Source: Nonlabens sp. (GTDB lineage: Bacteria; Bacteroidota; Bacteroidia; Flavobacteriales; Flavobacteriaceae). From it: 64,000 nucleotides of DNA. The stretch covers positions 1 to 64,000 of the forward strand of contig JAHDIQ010000006.1 of assembly GCA_020630715.1 (NCBI GenBank). Reading direction: 5' to 3'. Of this stretch, positions 1 through 9,816 are shown piece by piece (positions within the stretch are counted from its first letter, which is position 1; each line of letters opens with the position of its first letter). The position numbers were made by a program, and so were the translations under genes. The notes beneath the pieces are model-generated. The model was given only the letters and a program-made list of their open reading frames with translations. It made no database searches and was not told the origin of the DNA.

Positions 1-36
1 ACTGCTATTTTGTGGGAGAGTATGTCGCCGCCTTCT
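1..36 (+). rRNA. rrf: 5S ribosomal RNA, 3' end only
   Basis: The first ~36 bases (ending around GTCGCCGCC) match the usual 3' end of Bacteroidota 5S rRNA, where the GTGGGAGAGTA arm is followed by GTCGCCGCC. They are directly followed by a strong terminator. Only the last third of the molecule is in the window; the rest of the rRNA operon would lie to the left. The exact 3' end is estimated. Confidence 0.75.
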
Positions 37-40
37 TTTA

Positions 41-73
41 AACCCTTACTTTTAACTAAGTAAGGGTTTTTTT
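41..73 (+). terminator. Rho-independent terminator of the rRNA operon
   Basis: A perfect 11-bp stem (41-51 pairs with 58-68) with a 6-base loop is followed by a T run to 73. It lies right after the 5S end. Confidence 0.9.
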
Positions 74-183
74 ATGTCTTATTTTTAGTTGATTTAACAG
101 ATTGCAGGTTAATCATAATAAGAGCTTGCTAATCGAATAATGAACAAGCATAACTAATAATCGTATGTCAAACATTTGCACAC

Positions 184-212
184 AAAAAAACAGCCACTCT
201 TTAAGTGACTGT
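184..212 (-). terminator. Terminator of glyA
   Basis: Read on the minus strand, a 9-bp stem (204-212 with 190-198, one G-U pair) and a 5-base loop are followed by seven U. It lies 58 bases beyond the glyA stop codon. The 74-183 stretch between the two terminators shows nothing recognisable. Confidence 0.75.
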
Positions 213-269
213 CTCTATATATCGTAGTTATGAATTATTGCTAATCGCGCAACAAATCCCTGCTGATTA

Positions 270-1547
270 CTATCTTCTGAATAATGGCTTATCGATCATC
301 CAGCCTTTAATCTCTGATGAAATATTATTAAGAAGACCGTCATTAGAATGATTTATAATAGCACTGTCAATCATCTCCACGATTTTCACCATATCGTCCT
401 CGATTAATCCTCTTGTTGTTATTGCCGCTGTTCCTACCCTAATACCACTAGTTACAAAAGGAGATTCTGTGTCAAAAGGGACCATGTTTTTATTTACTGT
501 AATATGAGCTTTACCTAGAGCTTCCTCTGCAATTTTTCCGGTAATGTTTTTATTTCTTAAGTCAATAAGCATCATATGGTTATCCGTTCCATTAGAAATT
601 AAATTATAATCTAAATCGATTAATGCTTTTGCCATCGCTTGGGCATTCTTTTTTACTTGAACCATATAATGTAAAAAATCTTCTGACAATGCTTCTTTAA
701 AAGCAACCGCTTTTGCTGCGATAATATGTTCTAAAGGTCCGCCTTGATTTCCTGGGAATACGCCAGAATTGAGCAAACTTGACATCTTTTTTAATTTTCC
801 ATTCTTTAAAGTTTGACCGAAAGGATTTTCAAAATCTTTTCCCATTATTATTAAACCACCTCTAGGACCTCTTAAGGTTTTATGAGTAGTTGTCGTACAA
901 ATATGAGCATGTGGTACAGCATCTTGTAAGATACCTTTTGCAATCAATCCAGCTGGATGAGCAATATCTGCAAGCAATATAGCATTTACAGAATCTGCGA
1001 TTTCACGGAAACGAGCATAGTCTATTTCACGACTATAGGCAGAAGCACCTGCAATAATCATCTTAGGTTGTTCACTTTCGGCTATTTCTTGAATGGTATC
1101 ATAATTCAACAATCCAGTTTCTTGATCTACTCCGTAAAAAGAGGTTGTATATAATTTACCTGAAAAATTAACAGGTGAACCATGTGTTAGGTGACCACCA
1201 TGAGCTAAATCAAAACCCAAAATTTTGTCACCTGGTTGAAGACAGGCGTGAAATACTGCTGTATTAGCTTGACTTCCAGAATGCGGTTGTACATTTACGT
1301 ACTCTGCATTAAAAAGTTCTTTTGCTCTTTCAATAGCAATGTTTTCTATTTGATCCACAACCTCGCAACCACCATAGTATCGCTTTCCAGGATATCCTTC
1401 GGCATATTTGTTTGTAAGGACGGAACCAGCTGCTGCGAGTACATCGTCACTTACGTAATTTTCACTGGCTATAAGTTCTAAACCTGTGGTTTGTCTTTGG
1501 CGCTCTTCTTCTATGAGTTGAAAGATTTCTTGATCGTGAACGTTCAT
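270..1547 (-). CDS. glyA: Serine hydroxymethyltransferase
   Basis: This PLP enzyme converts serine and tetrahydrofolate to glycine and 5,10-methylene-tetrahydrofolate, the main cytosolic source of one-carbon units. The 425 residues match the usual bacterial length. The N-terminal ELIASENY and [13 protein letters not shown] motifs are present. So is the PLP-binding lysine region [14 protein letters not shown] (about residues 219-232), where the lysine forms the Schiff base. The start ATG at 1547 lies 22 bases below an exact -7 element. The gene is divergent from fahA and stands alone with its own terminator. Identification is secure. Confidence 0.98.
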   Translation of the reverse strand: MNVHDQEIFQLIEEERQRQTTGLELIASENYVSDDVLAAAGSVLTNKYAEGYPGKRYYGGCEVVDQIENIAIERAKELFNAEYVNVQPHSGSQANTAVFHACLQPGDKILGFDLAHGGHLTHGSPVNFSGKLYTTSFYGVDQETGLLNYDTIQEIAESEQPKMIIAGASAYSREIDYARFREIADSVNAILLADIAHPAGLIAKGILQDAVPHAHICTTTTHKTLRGPRGGLIIMGKDFENPFGQTLKNGKLKKMSSLLNSGVFPGNQGGPLEHIIAAKAVAFKEALSEDFLHYMVQVKKNAQAMAKALIDLDYNLISNGTDNHMMLIDLRNKNITGKIAEEALGKAHITVNKNMVPFDTESPFVTSGIRVGTAAITTRGLIEDDMVKIVEMIDSAIINHSNDGLLNNISSEIKGWMIDKPLFRR

Positions 1548-1569
1548 GATAATTTAGTTAAGATTGAAA

Positions 1570-1577
1570 CAAAAATA
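1570..1577 (-). promoter_or_regulatory. glyA promoter -7 element
   Basis: On the minus strand this reads TATTTTTG, an exact match to the Bacteroidota TAnnTTTG element, 22 bases before the glyA ATG. No clear -33 TTG was found. Confidence 0.6.
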
Positions 1578-1610
1578 CTACTTAACCTTATTTAGATTAT
1601 AGTATTATGA

Positions 1611-1618
1611 TATATTTG
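1611..1618 (+). promoter_or_regulatory. fahA promoter -7 element
   Basis: TATATTTG matches TAnnTTTG exactly, 34 bases before the fahA ATG, in the 105-bp divergent spacer shared with glyA. Confidence 0.55.
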
Positions 1619-1652
1619 GTTAGTACTTTTTAACATGTAATAATTACAAATT

Positions 1653-2942
1653 ATGCCACTAAAAACTAACGACCCTAATAGACGCTCCTGGATAGGATAT
1701 AGTAATGATACTCATTTCCCTATCCAAAACATTCCTTTTGGTGTTTTTCTAACTAGAGATAATGTAATTACTATAGGTACACGTATAGGTGATTGTGCTA
1801 TAGATTTAGGAGCATTGCAGGAGCTAGGTTACTTTGATGGCGTACCACTTACAGATGATATGTTCATGCAAGATACCTTGAACGATTTTATTTCAGATGG
1901 TAAAAAGACATGGCGATTAGTACGTAATAGGATTGGAGATATTTTTGATAAAGACAATCCAATTCTTAGAGATCATAAGGAACATCGTGATCGCGTGATT
2001 TTTAATATGGACGAAGTAGAAATGCAATTACCAGTTTTAATAGGTGATTACACAGATTTTTACAGCAGTAAAGAGCATGCGACAAATGTAGGGACTATGT
2101 TCCGTGATCCTGACAATGCACTTTTACCTAACTGGTTACACTTACCAGTAGCCTATCATGGTAGGTCTAGTACAATTATTCCATCTGGAATCCCTATCCA
2201 TAGACCACAAGGACAAACGATGCCAGCTGGTGCAGATCAACCAGTATTCGGTCCAAGTAGATTAGTAGATTTTGAATTAGAAATGGCATTTATTACGACA
2301 GATGCTAATATGATGGGACATCCTATCCCTGTAAATGATGCCGAGGATTATATCTTTGGGATGGTTGTTTTTAATGACTGGAGTGCAAGAGATATTCAAA
2401 AATGGGAATATGTACCTTTAGGTCCATTTCTAGCAAAAAACTTTGCAAGTTCTATATCGCCATGGATTGTTACTTTAGACGCGTTAGAACCGTTTAGAAC
2501 AGAAAGTCCTGCGATGGAAAAACCAGTCCTAGATTATTTAAAATCTACTGGTAAAAAGTCTTATGATATTCATCTAGAAGTCGATATTACACCAGAAAAT
2601 GGTAAACCTACTACCGTATGTAAATCTAATTTTAAACATATGTACTGGAATATGTCACAACAACTAGCGCACCATACCATTAATGGATGTCGCGTAAATA
2701 GTGGTGATATGATGGGAAGTGGTACGATTTCTGGACCTACACCAGATTCTTATGGATCTATGCTAGAGTTAAGCTGGCGTGGTGAAAAACCAGTAAAATT
2801 AAATGACGGTAGTGAACGTAAATTTATTCAAGATCACGATACCGTTACCATGCGCGGTTATTGTGATAATGGTCCAGTAAGAATAGGTTTTGGAGAGGTT
2901 TCAAATCAACTATTGCCTTGTTATCAACCTAAAGAAAAATAA
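1653..2942 (+). CDS. fahA: Fumarylacetoacetase
   Basis: This enzyme hydrolyses 4-fumarylacetoacetate to fumarate and acetoacetate, the last step of tyrosine/homogentisate breakdown. The 429 residues are the full family length. The N-terminal FAH domain (IGTRIGDCAIDLGAL, residues about 41-55) is followed by the catalytic domain. Visible metal and active-site segments are DYTDFYSSKEHATNVG, VDFELEMAF, FNDWSARDIQ and GSGTISGP. No other homogentisate-pathway gene is in the window. The stop codon lies 7 bases before the next ATG, so it may be co-transcribed with the following lipoprotein gene. Confidence 0.97.
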   Translation: MPLKTNDPNRRSWIGYSNDTHFPIQNIPFGVFLTRDNVITIGTRIGDCAIDLGALQELGYFDGVPLTDDMFMQDTLNDFISDGKKTWRLVRNRIGDIFDKDNPILRDHKEHRDRVIFNMDEVEMQLPVLIGDYTDFYSSKEHATNVGTMFRDPDNALLPNWLHLPVAYHGRSSTIIPSGIPIHRPQGQTMPAGADQPVFGPSRLVDFELEMAFITTDANMMGHPIPVNDAEDYIFGMVVFNDWSARDIQKWEYVPLGPFLAKNFASSISPWIVTLDALEPFRTESPAMEKPVLDYLKSTGKKSYDIHLEVDITPENGKPTTVCKSNFKHMYWNMSQQLAHHTINGCRVNSGDMMGSGTISGPTPDSYGSMLELSWRGEKPVKLNDGSERKFIQDHDTVTMRGYCDNGPVRIGFGEVSNQLLPCYQPKEK

Positions 2943-2949
2943 AACAGAT

Positions 2950-4137
2950 ATGTTAAGACTACTACCTATAGCACTTTTTATTCTCGTAATTACTTCTTGT
3001 AATAGTGTGCGTAAAACAGAAGAAGCACTCAATACTGGAAATTTTGATCTAGCTATTGATCGTGCGGTAGAAAACTTGCGTAATGATAAGGATGCACGAC
3101 GCAAAGAAGAATTTGTCGTTTTACTAGAAAGCGCGTTTAAAAAAGCAGTGGCCGAGGATCAAATACTACTCAATCGCTTAACAGCAGATCCTAATCCTAA
3201 TGTTTTAGAGCCTATCTATGAAACCTATGTAGCAATGGAAAACAGACAGGCAAAAATCCGCCCGTTGTTGCCATTACGATTTTATTCTAGCGGAAAAGAA
3301 GCCAAATTTAAATTCAAAGATTACTCACAAAACATCATCAGCTCTAGACAGACCTTATCAAATCATTTGTTAGAACAAGCTCGTAATCAATTAACTAATG
3401 CAAATACGTTACAGGCTAGACAAATTTTTAAAGACTTAGAATATGTCAATAATATTAACCCTAATTATAGGGATGTAGGCTATTTAATGGATCAGGCCTT
3501 AGAAAAAGGAACTGATTATATTTTAGTAAGCCTGCGCAATGATACACAGCAAGTAATCCCACAACGACTAGAAGAAGAATTACTTAATTTTTCAACCTTT
3601 GGACTTAATGATCAGTGGACGGTTTATCATGTAAAACAACAAACAGACCTTTCTTATGATTATGACATGGACATCGCTTTTCGTAATATATTGATTTCAC
3701 CAGATCAGGTGTTGCAACGTGAATTGCAAAAAGAACGTAGTATAAAGGACGGCTTTAACTATGAATTAGATGCAAACGGGAATGTTAGAAAAGACAGCCT
3801 AGGAAATGACATAAAAACAGATCGATTTATTACCGTACGCGCAAATGTTTTTCAAAGCACCCAAAACAAAGAGGCTTCCATAGACGCAAATGTATTAGTT
3901 AAAAACCGTCGAGATGGTCAATTAATTGACCGTTTTCCACTAGTGAGTAACTACATCTTTTCTTATATCTATGGTAGAGTAGAAGGTGATCGTCGCGCCC
4001 TAGACGCAGATTATTTAGAAACGCTTAATCCAGTAGCAGTGCCGTTTCCTACAGATGAACAATTGATTTATAGCGCTGGCGAAGACCTAAAACTGCAACT
4101 CAAGCAATTGATCACAGGACTGCGTTTAAACCGTTAA
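2950..4137 (+). CDS. Lipoprotein of unknown function
   Basis: The 395-residue protein begins with a lipoprotein signal (MLRLLPIALFILVITSC; the lipobox cysteine is residue 17), so it is predicted to be membrane-anchored. I chose the ATG at 2950 because an upstream in-frame start at 2890 lies inside fahA and would bury the signal peptide. The N-terminal part after the cysteine looks helical and TPR-like (ALNTGNFDLAIDRAVENL, then repeated A/L-rich helices). The C-terminal half is mixed alpha/beta and contains FITVRANVF. I do not recognise a named family. Its position directly after fahA does not suggest a metabolic role. Confidence 0.85.
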   Translation: MLRLLPIALFILVITSCNSVRKTEEALNTGNFDLAIDRAVENLRNDKDARRKEEFVVLLESAFKKAVAEDQILLNRLTADPNPNVLEPIYETYVAMENRQAKIRPLLPLRFYSSGKEAKFKFKDYSQNIISSRQTLSNHLLEQARNQLTNANTLQARQIFKDLEYVNNINPNYRDVGYLMDQALEKGTDYILVSLRNDTQQVIPQRLEEELLNFSTFGLNDQWTVYHVKQQTDLSYDYDMDIAFRNILISPDQVLQRELQKERSIKDGFNYELDANGNVRKDSLGNDIKTDRFITVRANVFQSTQNKEASIDANVLVKNRRDGQLIDRFPLVSNYIFSYIYGRVEGDRRALDADYLETLNPVAVPFPTDEQLIYSAGEDLKLQLKQLITGLRLNR

Positions 4138-4170
4138 AAACTTAAGGAGTAGGATAGTTGATGTTGTTCC

Positions 4171-4184
4171 GCTTTCGCGAAAGC
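4171..4184. repeat. Dispersed palindrome copy 1 (intergenic)
   Basis: Perfect GCTTTCGCGAAAGC, extended to an 18-bp palindrome over 4169-4186. It lies in the 121-bp spacer between the lipoprotein gene and bshC. Confidence 0.97.
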
Positions 4185-4258
4185 GGAATACTTAAAACCT
4201 CAATACTCATAACCATCAATTAAGAATCATTTCACACTTCTAGAAGTATCTTTCACCC

Positions 4259-5857
4259 ATGACCATAGAAAAATTAGATTACAAAGATGCCCGTTACTTC
4301 AGTGATTTGATGTGTGATTATATGGATGGATCTGATGTGTTAAAAGGTTTTTACGGTTTTGATCCTGCACTAGAAAACTTTAAAAATCAGATCGATTTAA
4401 AAGGTGATCATTTTCCTATTGCTAATCGTAATAAGCTAGTTGATAGTTTGTTAGATCAATACAAGCAATTAGATGATAAAGAACACTCTACAGCAAATAT
4501 TAAGCTGTTAAAGGATCAAAATACCTTTACAATTACCACAGGTCATCAGCTTAATTTATTTACGGGACCATTATACTTTTTGTACAAAATCCTATCTGTA
4601 ATCAATTTATGTAAGCAATTAAAGCAACAATATCCGCAGTATGATTTTGTGCCTATTTACTGGATGGCGACAGAGGATCATGATTTTGAAGAAATCCGGT
4701 ATTTTAATTATGAAGGTAGAAAACTAGTTTGGGATCGTGAATCATCTGGTGCGGTAGGTAGGTTAGATACAAAAGGATTAGAGCTGGTTCTTAAAGAATT
4801 GAGAACGCTTTTAGGTAATAGTGATAACGCGCAATTTGTGATCGATTTATTTGAAAAATCCTATCTGCATCATGATAATTTAGCAGACGCTACACGATAT
4901 CTGGCGCATCAATTATTTGGTAACGATGGATTAGTTATAGTAGACGGTGATGACGCTAGAGTTAAAAAGTTAATGATTCCATATTTTGAAGAAGAATTAC
5001 TGAATCAGACTAGTTTTAAGCAGGTTTCAAAAACTATTGATAACTGGCCAGATAGTTATAAAGTACAAGTGAATCCGCGTGAAATCAACCTGTTTTACCT
5101 TACAGATGAATTAAGAGAACGCATCGTTTATGAAGATAACTTGTTTAAGGTTATTAATACAGACCTTTCTCTTACAAAGGATGAGATCCTACAAGAATTA
5201 AAGAATCATCCAGAACGTTTTTCACCTAATGTGATTTTAAGGCCTTTTTATCAAGAAGTAATTTTACCTAATTTGTGCTATATAGGTGGTGGCGGTGAGA
5301 TGGCGTACTGGTTAGAATTAAAAAACTATTTTGATTCACAAAAGGTTCCCTTTCCTATTTTGTTGATGCGTAATTCTGCATTGTTGATGTCCCAAAAGCA
5401 ACAACAAAAACTGAATAAACTAGACTTAAAGATTTCAGATTTGTTTTTGAAAGAGCATCAATTAGAAGAACTTATTACAAAAAAGCACAGTGAGATTACG
5501 ATTGATTTTACAAGACAACGTGATCATTTAAGGATGCAATTTGAAGAATTACATCAGCTTGCACAACAAACTGATCCATCCTTTAAAGGTGCTGTAGGTG
5601 CTCAAGAGCAAAAACAAATCAACGGTTTAAATCACCTAGAGAAGCGACTGCTTAAGGCTCAAAAACGAAAACTAAGCGACTACATTACTAGAGCAACTGC
5701 TTTACAATTAGAATTGTTTCCACAACATAACTTGCAAGAGCGCAAAGAAAACTTCGCTAGTTTCTATAAAGAGTATGGTGATCAATTGATTACTACCTTA
5801 AAGAATCAATTAGATCCTTTGGATCAGCGGTTTACGACGATTGTTTTAGAAGATTAA
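4259..5857 (+). CDS. bshC: Bacillithiol biosynthesis cysteine-adding enzyme BshC
   Basis: BshC is thought to add cysteine to GlcN-malate, the last step in making bacillithiol, a low-molecular-weight thiol used in place of glutathione. The 532 residues match the family. TGHQLNLFTGPLYFLYKI (about residues 96-113) and YWMATEDHDFEEI (about 138-150) form the Rossmann-like core signature. NLCYIGGGGEMAYWLELK lies mid-protein, and a coiled-coil region spans about 380-500. bshA and bshB are not in this window. A near-match promoter element (TATCTTTC, 4247-4254, 7 of 8) ends 4 bases before the ATG. Confidence 0.95.
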   Translation: MTIEKLDYKDARYFSDLMCDYMDGSDVLKGFYGFDPALENFKNQIDLKGDHFPIANRNKLVDSLLDQYKQLDDKEHSTANIKLLKDQNTFTITTGHQLNLFTGPLYFLYKILSVINLCKQLKQQYPQYDFVPIYWMATEDHDFEEIRYFNYEGRKLVWDRESSGAVGRLDTKGLELVLKELRTLLGNSDNAQFVIDLFEKSYLHHDNLADATRYLAHQLFGNDGLVIVDGDDARVKKLMIPYFEEELLNQTSFKQVSKTIDNWPDSYKVQVNPREINLFYLTDELRERIVYEDNLFKVINTDLSLTKDEILQELKNHPERFSPNVILRPFYQEVILPNLCYIGGGGEMAYWLELKNYFDSQKVPFPILLMRNSALLMSQKQQQKLNKLDLKISDLFLKEHQLEELITKKHSEITIDFTRQRDHLRMQFEELHQLAQQTDPSFKGAVGAQEQKQINGLNHLEKRLLKAQKRKLSDYITRATALQLELFPQHNLQERKENFASFYKEYGDQLITTLKNQLDPLDQRFTTIVLED

Positions 5858-5952
5858 AGTTTAATTTTTGATTGCTTACTAAGAAATCTTCATTTCTTAA
5901 AAACTCGTTGACAAAAGTGTGATTTACAGATTTAGGTTAGCACTTAAAAAAG

Positions 5953-5960
5953 TAAATTTG
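5953..5960 (+). promoter_or_regulatory. guaA promoter -7 element
   Basis: TAAATTTG matches TAnnTTTG exactly and ends 3 bases before the guaA ATG at 5964. With the usual 4-6 base distance from element to transcription start, the mRNA would begin at or next to the AUG. Confidence 0.6.
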
Positions 5961-5963
5961 CGC

Positions 5964-7499
5964 ATGCAACACGATAAGGTATTAATACTAGATTTTGGCT
6001 CGCAGTACACACAGTTAATTGCACGCCGCGTAAGGGAACTCAACATTTATTCAGAGATTCATCCCTATCACAAAGTTCCAGATCAGTTAGAAGATTACAA
6101 AGCGATTATCCTTTCAGGAAGTCCTATGTCTGTGCGCAGTGAAAAAGCATTTCACATAGACCTAGAACAAATCCGTGGTAAAAAGCCATTATTAGGAGTA
6201 TGCTATGGAGCGCAGTATCTAGCACATTTTCATGGTGGTGAAGTAGCGCCGTCTAACATTAGAGAATATGGTAGAGCACACCTAGAGATGATTAAAGATG
6301 ATGAAGCGCTATTTAAAAACGTTTCAAAAGGTAGTCAGGTATGGATGTCACACAGTGATACTATTAAGGAACTACCTACCGGTGGCGTTAGACTAGCCAG
6401 CACTGCAGATGTTGCAAATGCAGCGTATCGCATTGATGGTGAAGACACCTATGCGATCCAGTTCCATCCAGAAGTATATCATTCTACAGATGGAAAACAG
6501 TTGCTCGAGAATTTTTTAGTAAACATTGCACAGGTAAATCCAGACTGGACACCTAACGCATTTGTAGAAGAAACGGTAGATGCGCTTAAAGAACAAATAG
6601 GAAATGATAAAGTAGTATTAGGACTTTCTGGTGGTGTAGATTCATCTGTTGCGGCGATGTTGTTGCATAAAGCGATAGGAGAAAATCTATACTGCATATT
6701 TGTAAATAATGGATTACTACGTAAAAACGAATTCACCCAAGTGCTGGATCAGTATGAAGGAATGGGATTGAACGTAAAAGGAGTAGATGCTTCGGCACGA
6801 TTTATGGACGCACTAGCAGGACTGGACGATCCAGAGGCAAAACGTAAGGCCATAGGTCGTGTGTTCATTGAAGTTTTTGATGATGAAGCGCATCAGGTAC
6901 AGGATGTAACATGGCTAGCACAAGGAACCATTTATCCTGATGTGATAGAAAGTGTAAGTGCTACTGGTGGACCTAGTGCCACGATTAAATCACATCATAA
7001 TGTAGGTGGATTGCCAGATTTTATGAAGTTGAAAATTGTAGAACCGCTTAAGGCATTATTTAAAGATGAAGTACGTCGTGTAGGAAAATCCATGGGTATG
7101 GCTTCAGATCTTTTAGGTCGTCATCCATTTCCAGGACCAGGACTAGCGATACGTATTCTAGGAGATATCACGCCAGAAAAAGTAGCAATTCTACAAGAAG
7201 TAGATGCCATCTTCATTGATAACTTAAGAAAATGGAATTTATACGATAGCGTCTGGCAAGCTGGAGCTATCTTACTGCCAGTGAATAGTGTAGGTGTGAT
7301 GGGTGATGAACGTACTTATGAAAAATGCGTAGCTTTAAGAGCCGTAGAAAGTACAGATGGGATGACCGCAGATTGGGTAAATTTACCCTACGAGTTCCTG
7401 CAGGCGACCAGTAATGAAATAATAAATAAAGTAAAAGGCGTTAATAGAGTAGTGTATGATATTAGCTCAAAACCGCCGGCAACCATAGAATGGGAATAA
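5964..7499 (+). CDS. guaA: GMP synthase (glutamine-hydrolysing)
   Basis: GuaA converts XMP to GMP with ATP and glutamine. The 511 residues run in order: glutamine amidotransferase domain ([19 protein letters not shown]; nucleophile cysteine in [10 protein letters not shown]), ATP-pyrophosphatase domain (P-loop-like [13 protein letters not shown] at about 213-225) and C-terminal dimerisation domain ending PPATIEWE. The start at 5964 is preferred over an in-frame ATG at 5919, because homologues begin near [12 protein letters not shown] and the promoter element lies between the two. The next gene starts 1 base after the stop codon, so the two are probably one operon. Confidence 0.98.
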   Translation: MQHDKVLILDFGSQYTQLIARRVRELNIYSEIHPYHKVPDQLEDYKAIILSGSPMSVRSEKAFHIDLEQIRGKKPLLGVCYGAQYLAHFHGGEVAPSNIREYGRAHLEMIKDDEALFKNVSKGSQVWMSHSDTIKELPTGGVRLASTADVANAAYRIDGEDTYAIQFHPEVYHSTDGKQLLENFLVNIAQVNPDWTPNAFVEETVDALKEQIGNDKVVLGLSGGVDSSVAAMLLHKAIGENLYCIFVNNGLLRKNEFTQVLDQYEGMGLNVKGVDASARFMDALAGLDDPEAKRKAIGRVFIEVFDDEAHQVQDVTWLAQGTIYPDVIESVSATGGPSATIKSHHNVGGLPDFMKLKIVEPLKALFKDEVRRVGKSMGMASDLLGRHPFPGPGLAIRILGDITPEKVAILQEVDAIFIDNLRKWNLYDSVWQAGAILLPVNSVGVMGDERTYEKCVALRAVESTDGMTADWVNLPYEFLQATSNEIINKVKGVNRVVYDISSKPPATIEWE

Positions 7500-7500
7500 G

Positions 7501-9414
7501 ATGAAAAGATTATTGATAGTATTAGTGTTGATGTTTTTTGCTTTCGCGAAAGCGGAATCCTCAACATTCTTCCAGAATTATAAAGAGCATGTTGTAAAGC
7601 AAGACGATACCATGACCTCGCTAGCTAAGCAATATAACGTGACCGAAGCTGAGCTACTACAATTAAATCCTGATTTACGATCTGGATTGAAAGCTGGCGC
7701 TATTATATTGATACCATCTGGAGCACAAGGTTTAACACAATCACGCATTAAGGAATATAAAAAACACCGCGTACGCCGCAAGCAAACTCTTTATGGAATT
7801 GCAAAAAAATATGGTGTTACAGAATTAGATATTAAGGAAGCTAATAAAGAGTTGTATTCAAAAGGCCTGCGTAAAGGTGATCGCATACGCATTCCGGTTT
7901 TTGAAAAAGTGAAGCAAATTGACGAGCCAGCGGTAATTACTAGCAAGCCTAAGGATCCTACAACGGTATTAGAAATCCCTGCAGGAAAGCATGTTGTAAT
8001 TGCAAAAGAGACTGTTTATGGATTAAGCAAAAAATATGGAATCACGATGTCTGAATTTAAAGAGCTGAATCCAGGTGTGAATATTTTAAAACCAGGAATG
8101 CTTGTGAATGTTCCGGTACTAGATCAAGAGGTAGATACTGAACCTATTCCTGTTGCTAGAACTTTTAAAAACTATACGATTCCTGCAAAAATGACCATGT
8201 ATTCTCTAGAAAAAATGACGGGAATATCTACAGATTCATTGCTAGTGCTTAATCCATCATTAAAAGATGGTGTAAAAGCGGGAATGAGTATCAGGATTCC
8301 TAATAAACAAAATGGTGCGTTTGAAAAAGTGAGTAAGTATGCGACGTTAGTGGATAGCATAAGCAACTACAATCCACAACGTATTGCAGTGATGTTGCCT
8401 TTTTCTATGCAAAATTTGAGTGGTGAAGCATCTACATCAGATGTGTTAAAAAAAGATCGTACTTTACGTATTGCATTAGATTTTTATACTGGTATGATGA
8501 TCGCTAGAGATAGTGCTAAAGCCTTAGGACTTAATGTGGAGTTTGATGTGTATGATACTCAAAAAAGTGATAAACAAGTCTCATCTATCATTGCTTCAAA
8601 TAACTTTAGCCAGTATAATGTAGTGATAGGACCACTAGTAGGTAAAAGCGTAGTTGCTGCTGCTAGAGATTTAAAATCACTTGATGTTCCAGTGATTTCA
8701 CCACTAACTAATACAGATGTCAAATTATACAAGAATCTCTTTCAAGCCAGACCAGATAAGAATTTGCTCAAACAGCGATTGTATGAATATCTAAAACTTC
8801 ACGGTGAAGGCAAAAATATCATTATCGTTAATAATGCTAAAAAACCTCAATTGAAAAATGAAGTGCTTGCTATATTCCCAAATGCGAAAGTTTTAAAACC
8901 TAATAAAGACAATTACATCTTTAAGCAAAGCTATTTAGGTGCATTAAGCGATACGATGGAAAACTGGGTAATCCTAGCTACAAATAATGAAGGCTTTATT
9001 ACAGATGCGGTGTCGCATTACAGTGCAAAGGCTGTATCTCATAATATCACGATGTTTGGTTACGATGATTTTGAACAGTTTAGCTTGCCTAATCCTAGAT
9101 TAGCAGGTTTAAAATATACCTATCCTAGTATGAATAATACTGGTACAGATGATAATAGTTTTACCAGACGCTATTATAAACTTTATAATATATCACCTAA
9201 TGATTTTGCCACTCGTGGATTTGATGTAGCAATGGATGTTATTTTAAGACAAGCCAGTGCGTCAGACTTTTATGAAAGTGTGATGCGTAATGGACAAACG
9301 CGTATGGTCGAGAACAAATTCAATTACCATAAAAAGTTTCTTGCAGGATATTATAATGAAGCAGTTTACCTCTTACAATTTCAAGAAGATTTAAGTATTA
9401 AAGAATTAGACTAA
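7501..9414 (+). CDS. LysM-repeat protein with periplasmic-binding-protein-like domain
   Basis: The 637-residue exported protein has a signal peptide (MKRLLIVLVLMFFAFAKA, likely cut after AKA). Four LysM peptidoglycan-binding repeats follow at about 30-73, 89-133, 159-203 and 222-267 (HVVKQDDTMTSLAKQY, HRVRRKQTLYGIAKKYG, HVVIAKETVYGLSKKYG, YTIPAKMTMYSLEKMTG). The C-terminal part (about 290-637) resembles a type-1 periplasmic binding fold as in LivJ-like receptors (RIAVMLPF; NVVIGPLVGKSVVAAARDL; VISPLTN). It starts 1 base after guaA and overlaps osmC by 1 base, so it is operonic. The ligand is unknown; a wall-bound sensor or scaffold is inferred. One copy of the dispersed palindrome lies in the signal peptide. 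Confidence 0.88.
   Translation: MKRLLIVLVLMFFAFAKAESSTFFQNYKEHVVKQDDTMTSLAKQYNVTEAELLQLNPDLRSGLKAGAIILIPSGAQGLTQSRIKEYKKHRVRRKQTLYGIAKKYGVTELDIKEANKELYSKGLRKGDRIRIPVFEKVKQIDEPAVITSKPKDPTTVLEIPAGKHVVIAKETVYGLSKKYGITMSEFKELNPGVNILKPGMLVNVPVLDQEVDTEPIPVARTFKNYTIPAKMTMYSLEKMTGISTDSLLVLNPSLKDGVKAGMSIRIPNKQNGAFEKVSKYATLVDSISNYNPQRIAVMLPFSMQNLSGEASTSDVLKKDRTLRIALDFYTGMMIARDSAKALGLNVEFDVYDTQKSDKQVSSIIASNNFSQYNVVIGPLVGKSVVAAARDLKSLDVPVISPLTNTDVKLYKNLFQARPDKNLLKQRLYEYLKLHGEGKNIIIVNNAKKPQLKNEVLAIFPNAKVLKPNKDNYIFKQSYLGALSDTMENWVILATNNEGFITDAVSHYSAKAVSHNITMFGYDDFEQFSLPNPRLAGLKYTYPSMNNTGTDDNSFTRRYYKLYNISPNDFATRGFDVAMDVILRQASASDFYESVMRNGQTRMVENKFNYHKKFLAGYYNEAVYLLQFQEDLSIKELD
7540..7553. repeat. Dispersed palindrome copy 2 (in LysM gene, AFAKA frame)
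   Basis: Perfect GCTTTCGCGAAAGC inside the signal-peptide codons. It encodes AFAKA, which supplies the predicted signal peptidase I site (AKA). Confidence 0.97.
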
Positions 9415-9815
9415 TGACATCACAAGTAACTTATTTAGGAGATCTACGTACAGAATCTAAGCATTTAAAAAGTACAGATACCTTCCTAACAGATGCTCCT
9501 ACAGATAATAATGGGAAAGGTGAAGCTTTTTCTCCTACAGATACTGTTGCAACAGGTCTAGCTAGTTGTATGCTTACGGTGATGGGAATAAAAGCTCGTG
9601 ATATGGATAACGATCTTACAGGAAGTATCGCACAGGTGACTAAAGTAATGGCATCTAATCCTAGAAGAATTTCTCAAATCGACGTGGTTTTAGATATGAA
9701 AGGCAATTGTGATCAACGCACGCAGTTAATATTAGAACGTGTGGCAAATACCTGTCCAGTACATCATAGTTTACATCCTGATATTGTAAAAAACGTAACT
9801 TTTAATTGGTCATAA
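9414..9815 (+). CDS. OsmC family peroxiredoxin-like protein
   Basis: The 133-residue OsmC/Ohr-fold protein probably reduces organic or fatty-acid hydroperoxides in the cytoplasm. The two conserved redox cysteines are in GLASCMLTVMG (about residue 52) and NTCPVHHSL (about residue 113). The ATG overlaps the stop of the LysM gene by one base (TAATG). The subfamily (OsmC, Ohr or YhfA-like) was not resolved. Confidence 0.93.
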   Translation: MTSQVTYLGDLRTESKHLKSTDTFLTDAPTDNNGKGEAFSPTDTVATGLASCMLTVMGIKARDMDNDLTGSIAQVTKVMASNPRRISQIDVVLDMKGNCDQRTQLILERVANTCPVHHSLHPDIVKNVTFNWS

Positions 9816-9816
9816 A

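Noticed and set aside
2890-2949. Upstream ATG for the lipoprotein after fahA
   Set aside because: It lies inside fahA and would bury the lipoprotein signal.
5881-5898. Terminator after bshC
   Set aside because: AAGAAAT-CTTC-ATTTCTT is AT-only in its stem and has no T run on the plus strand.
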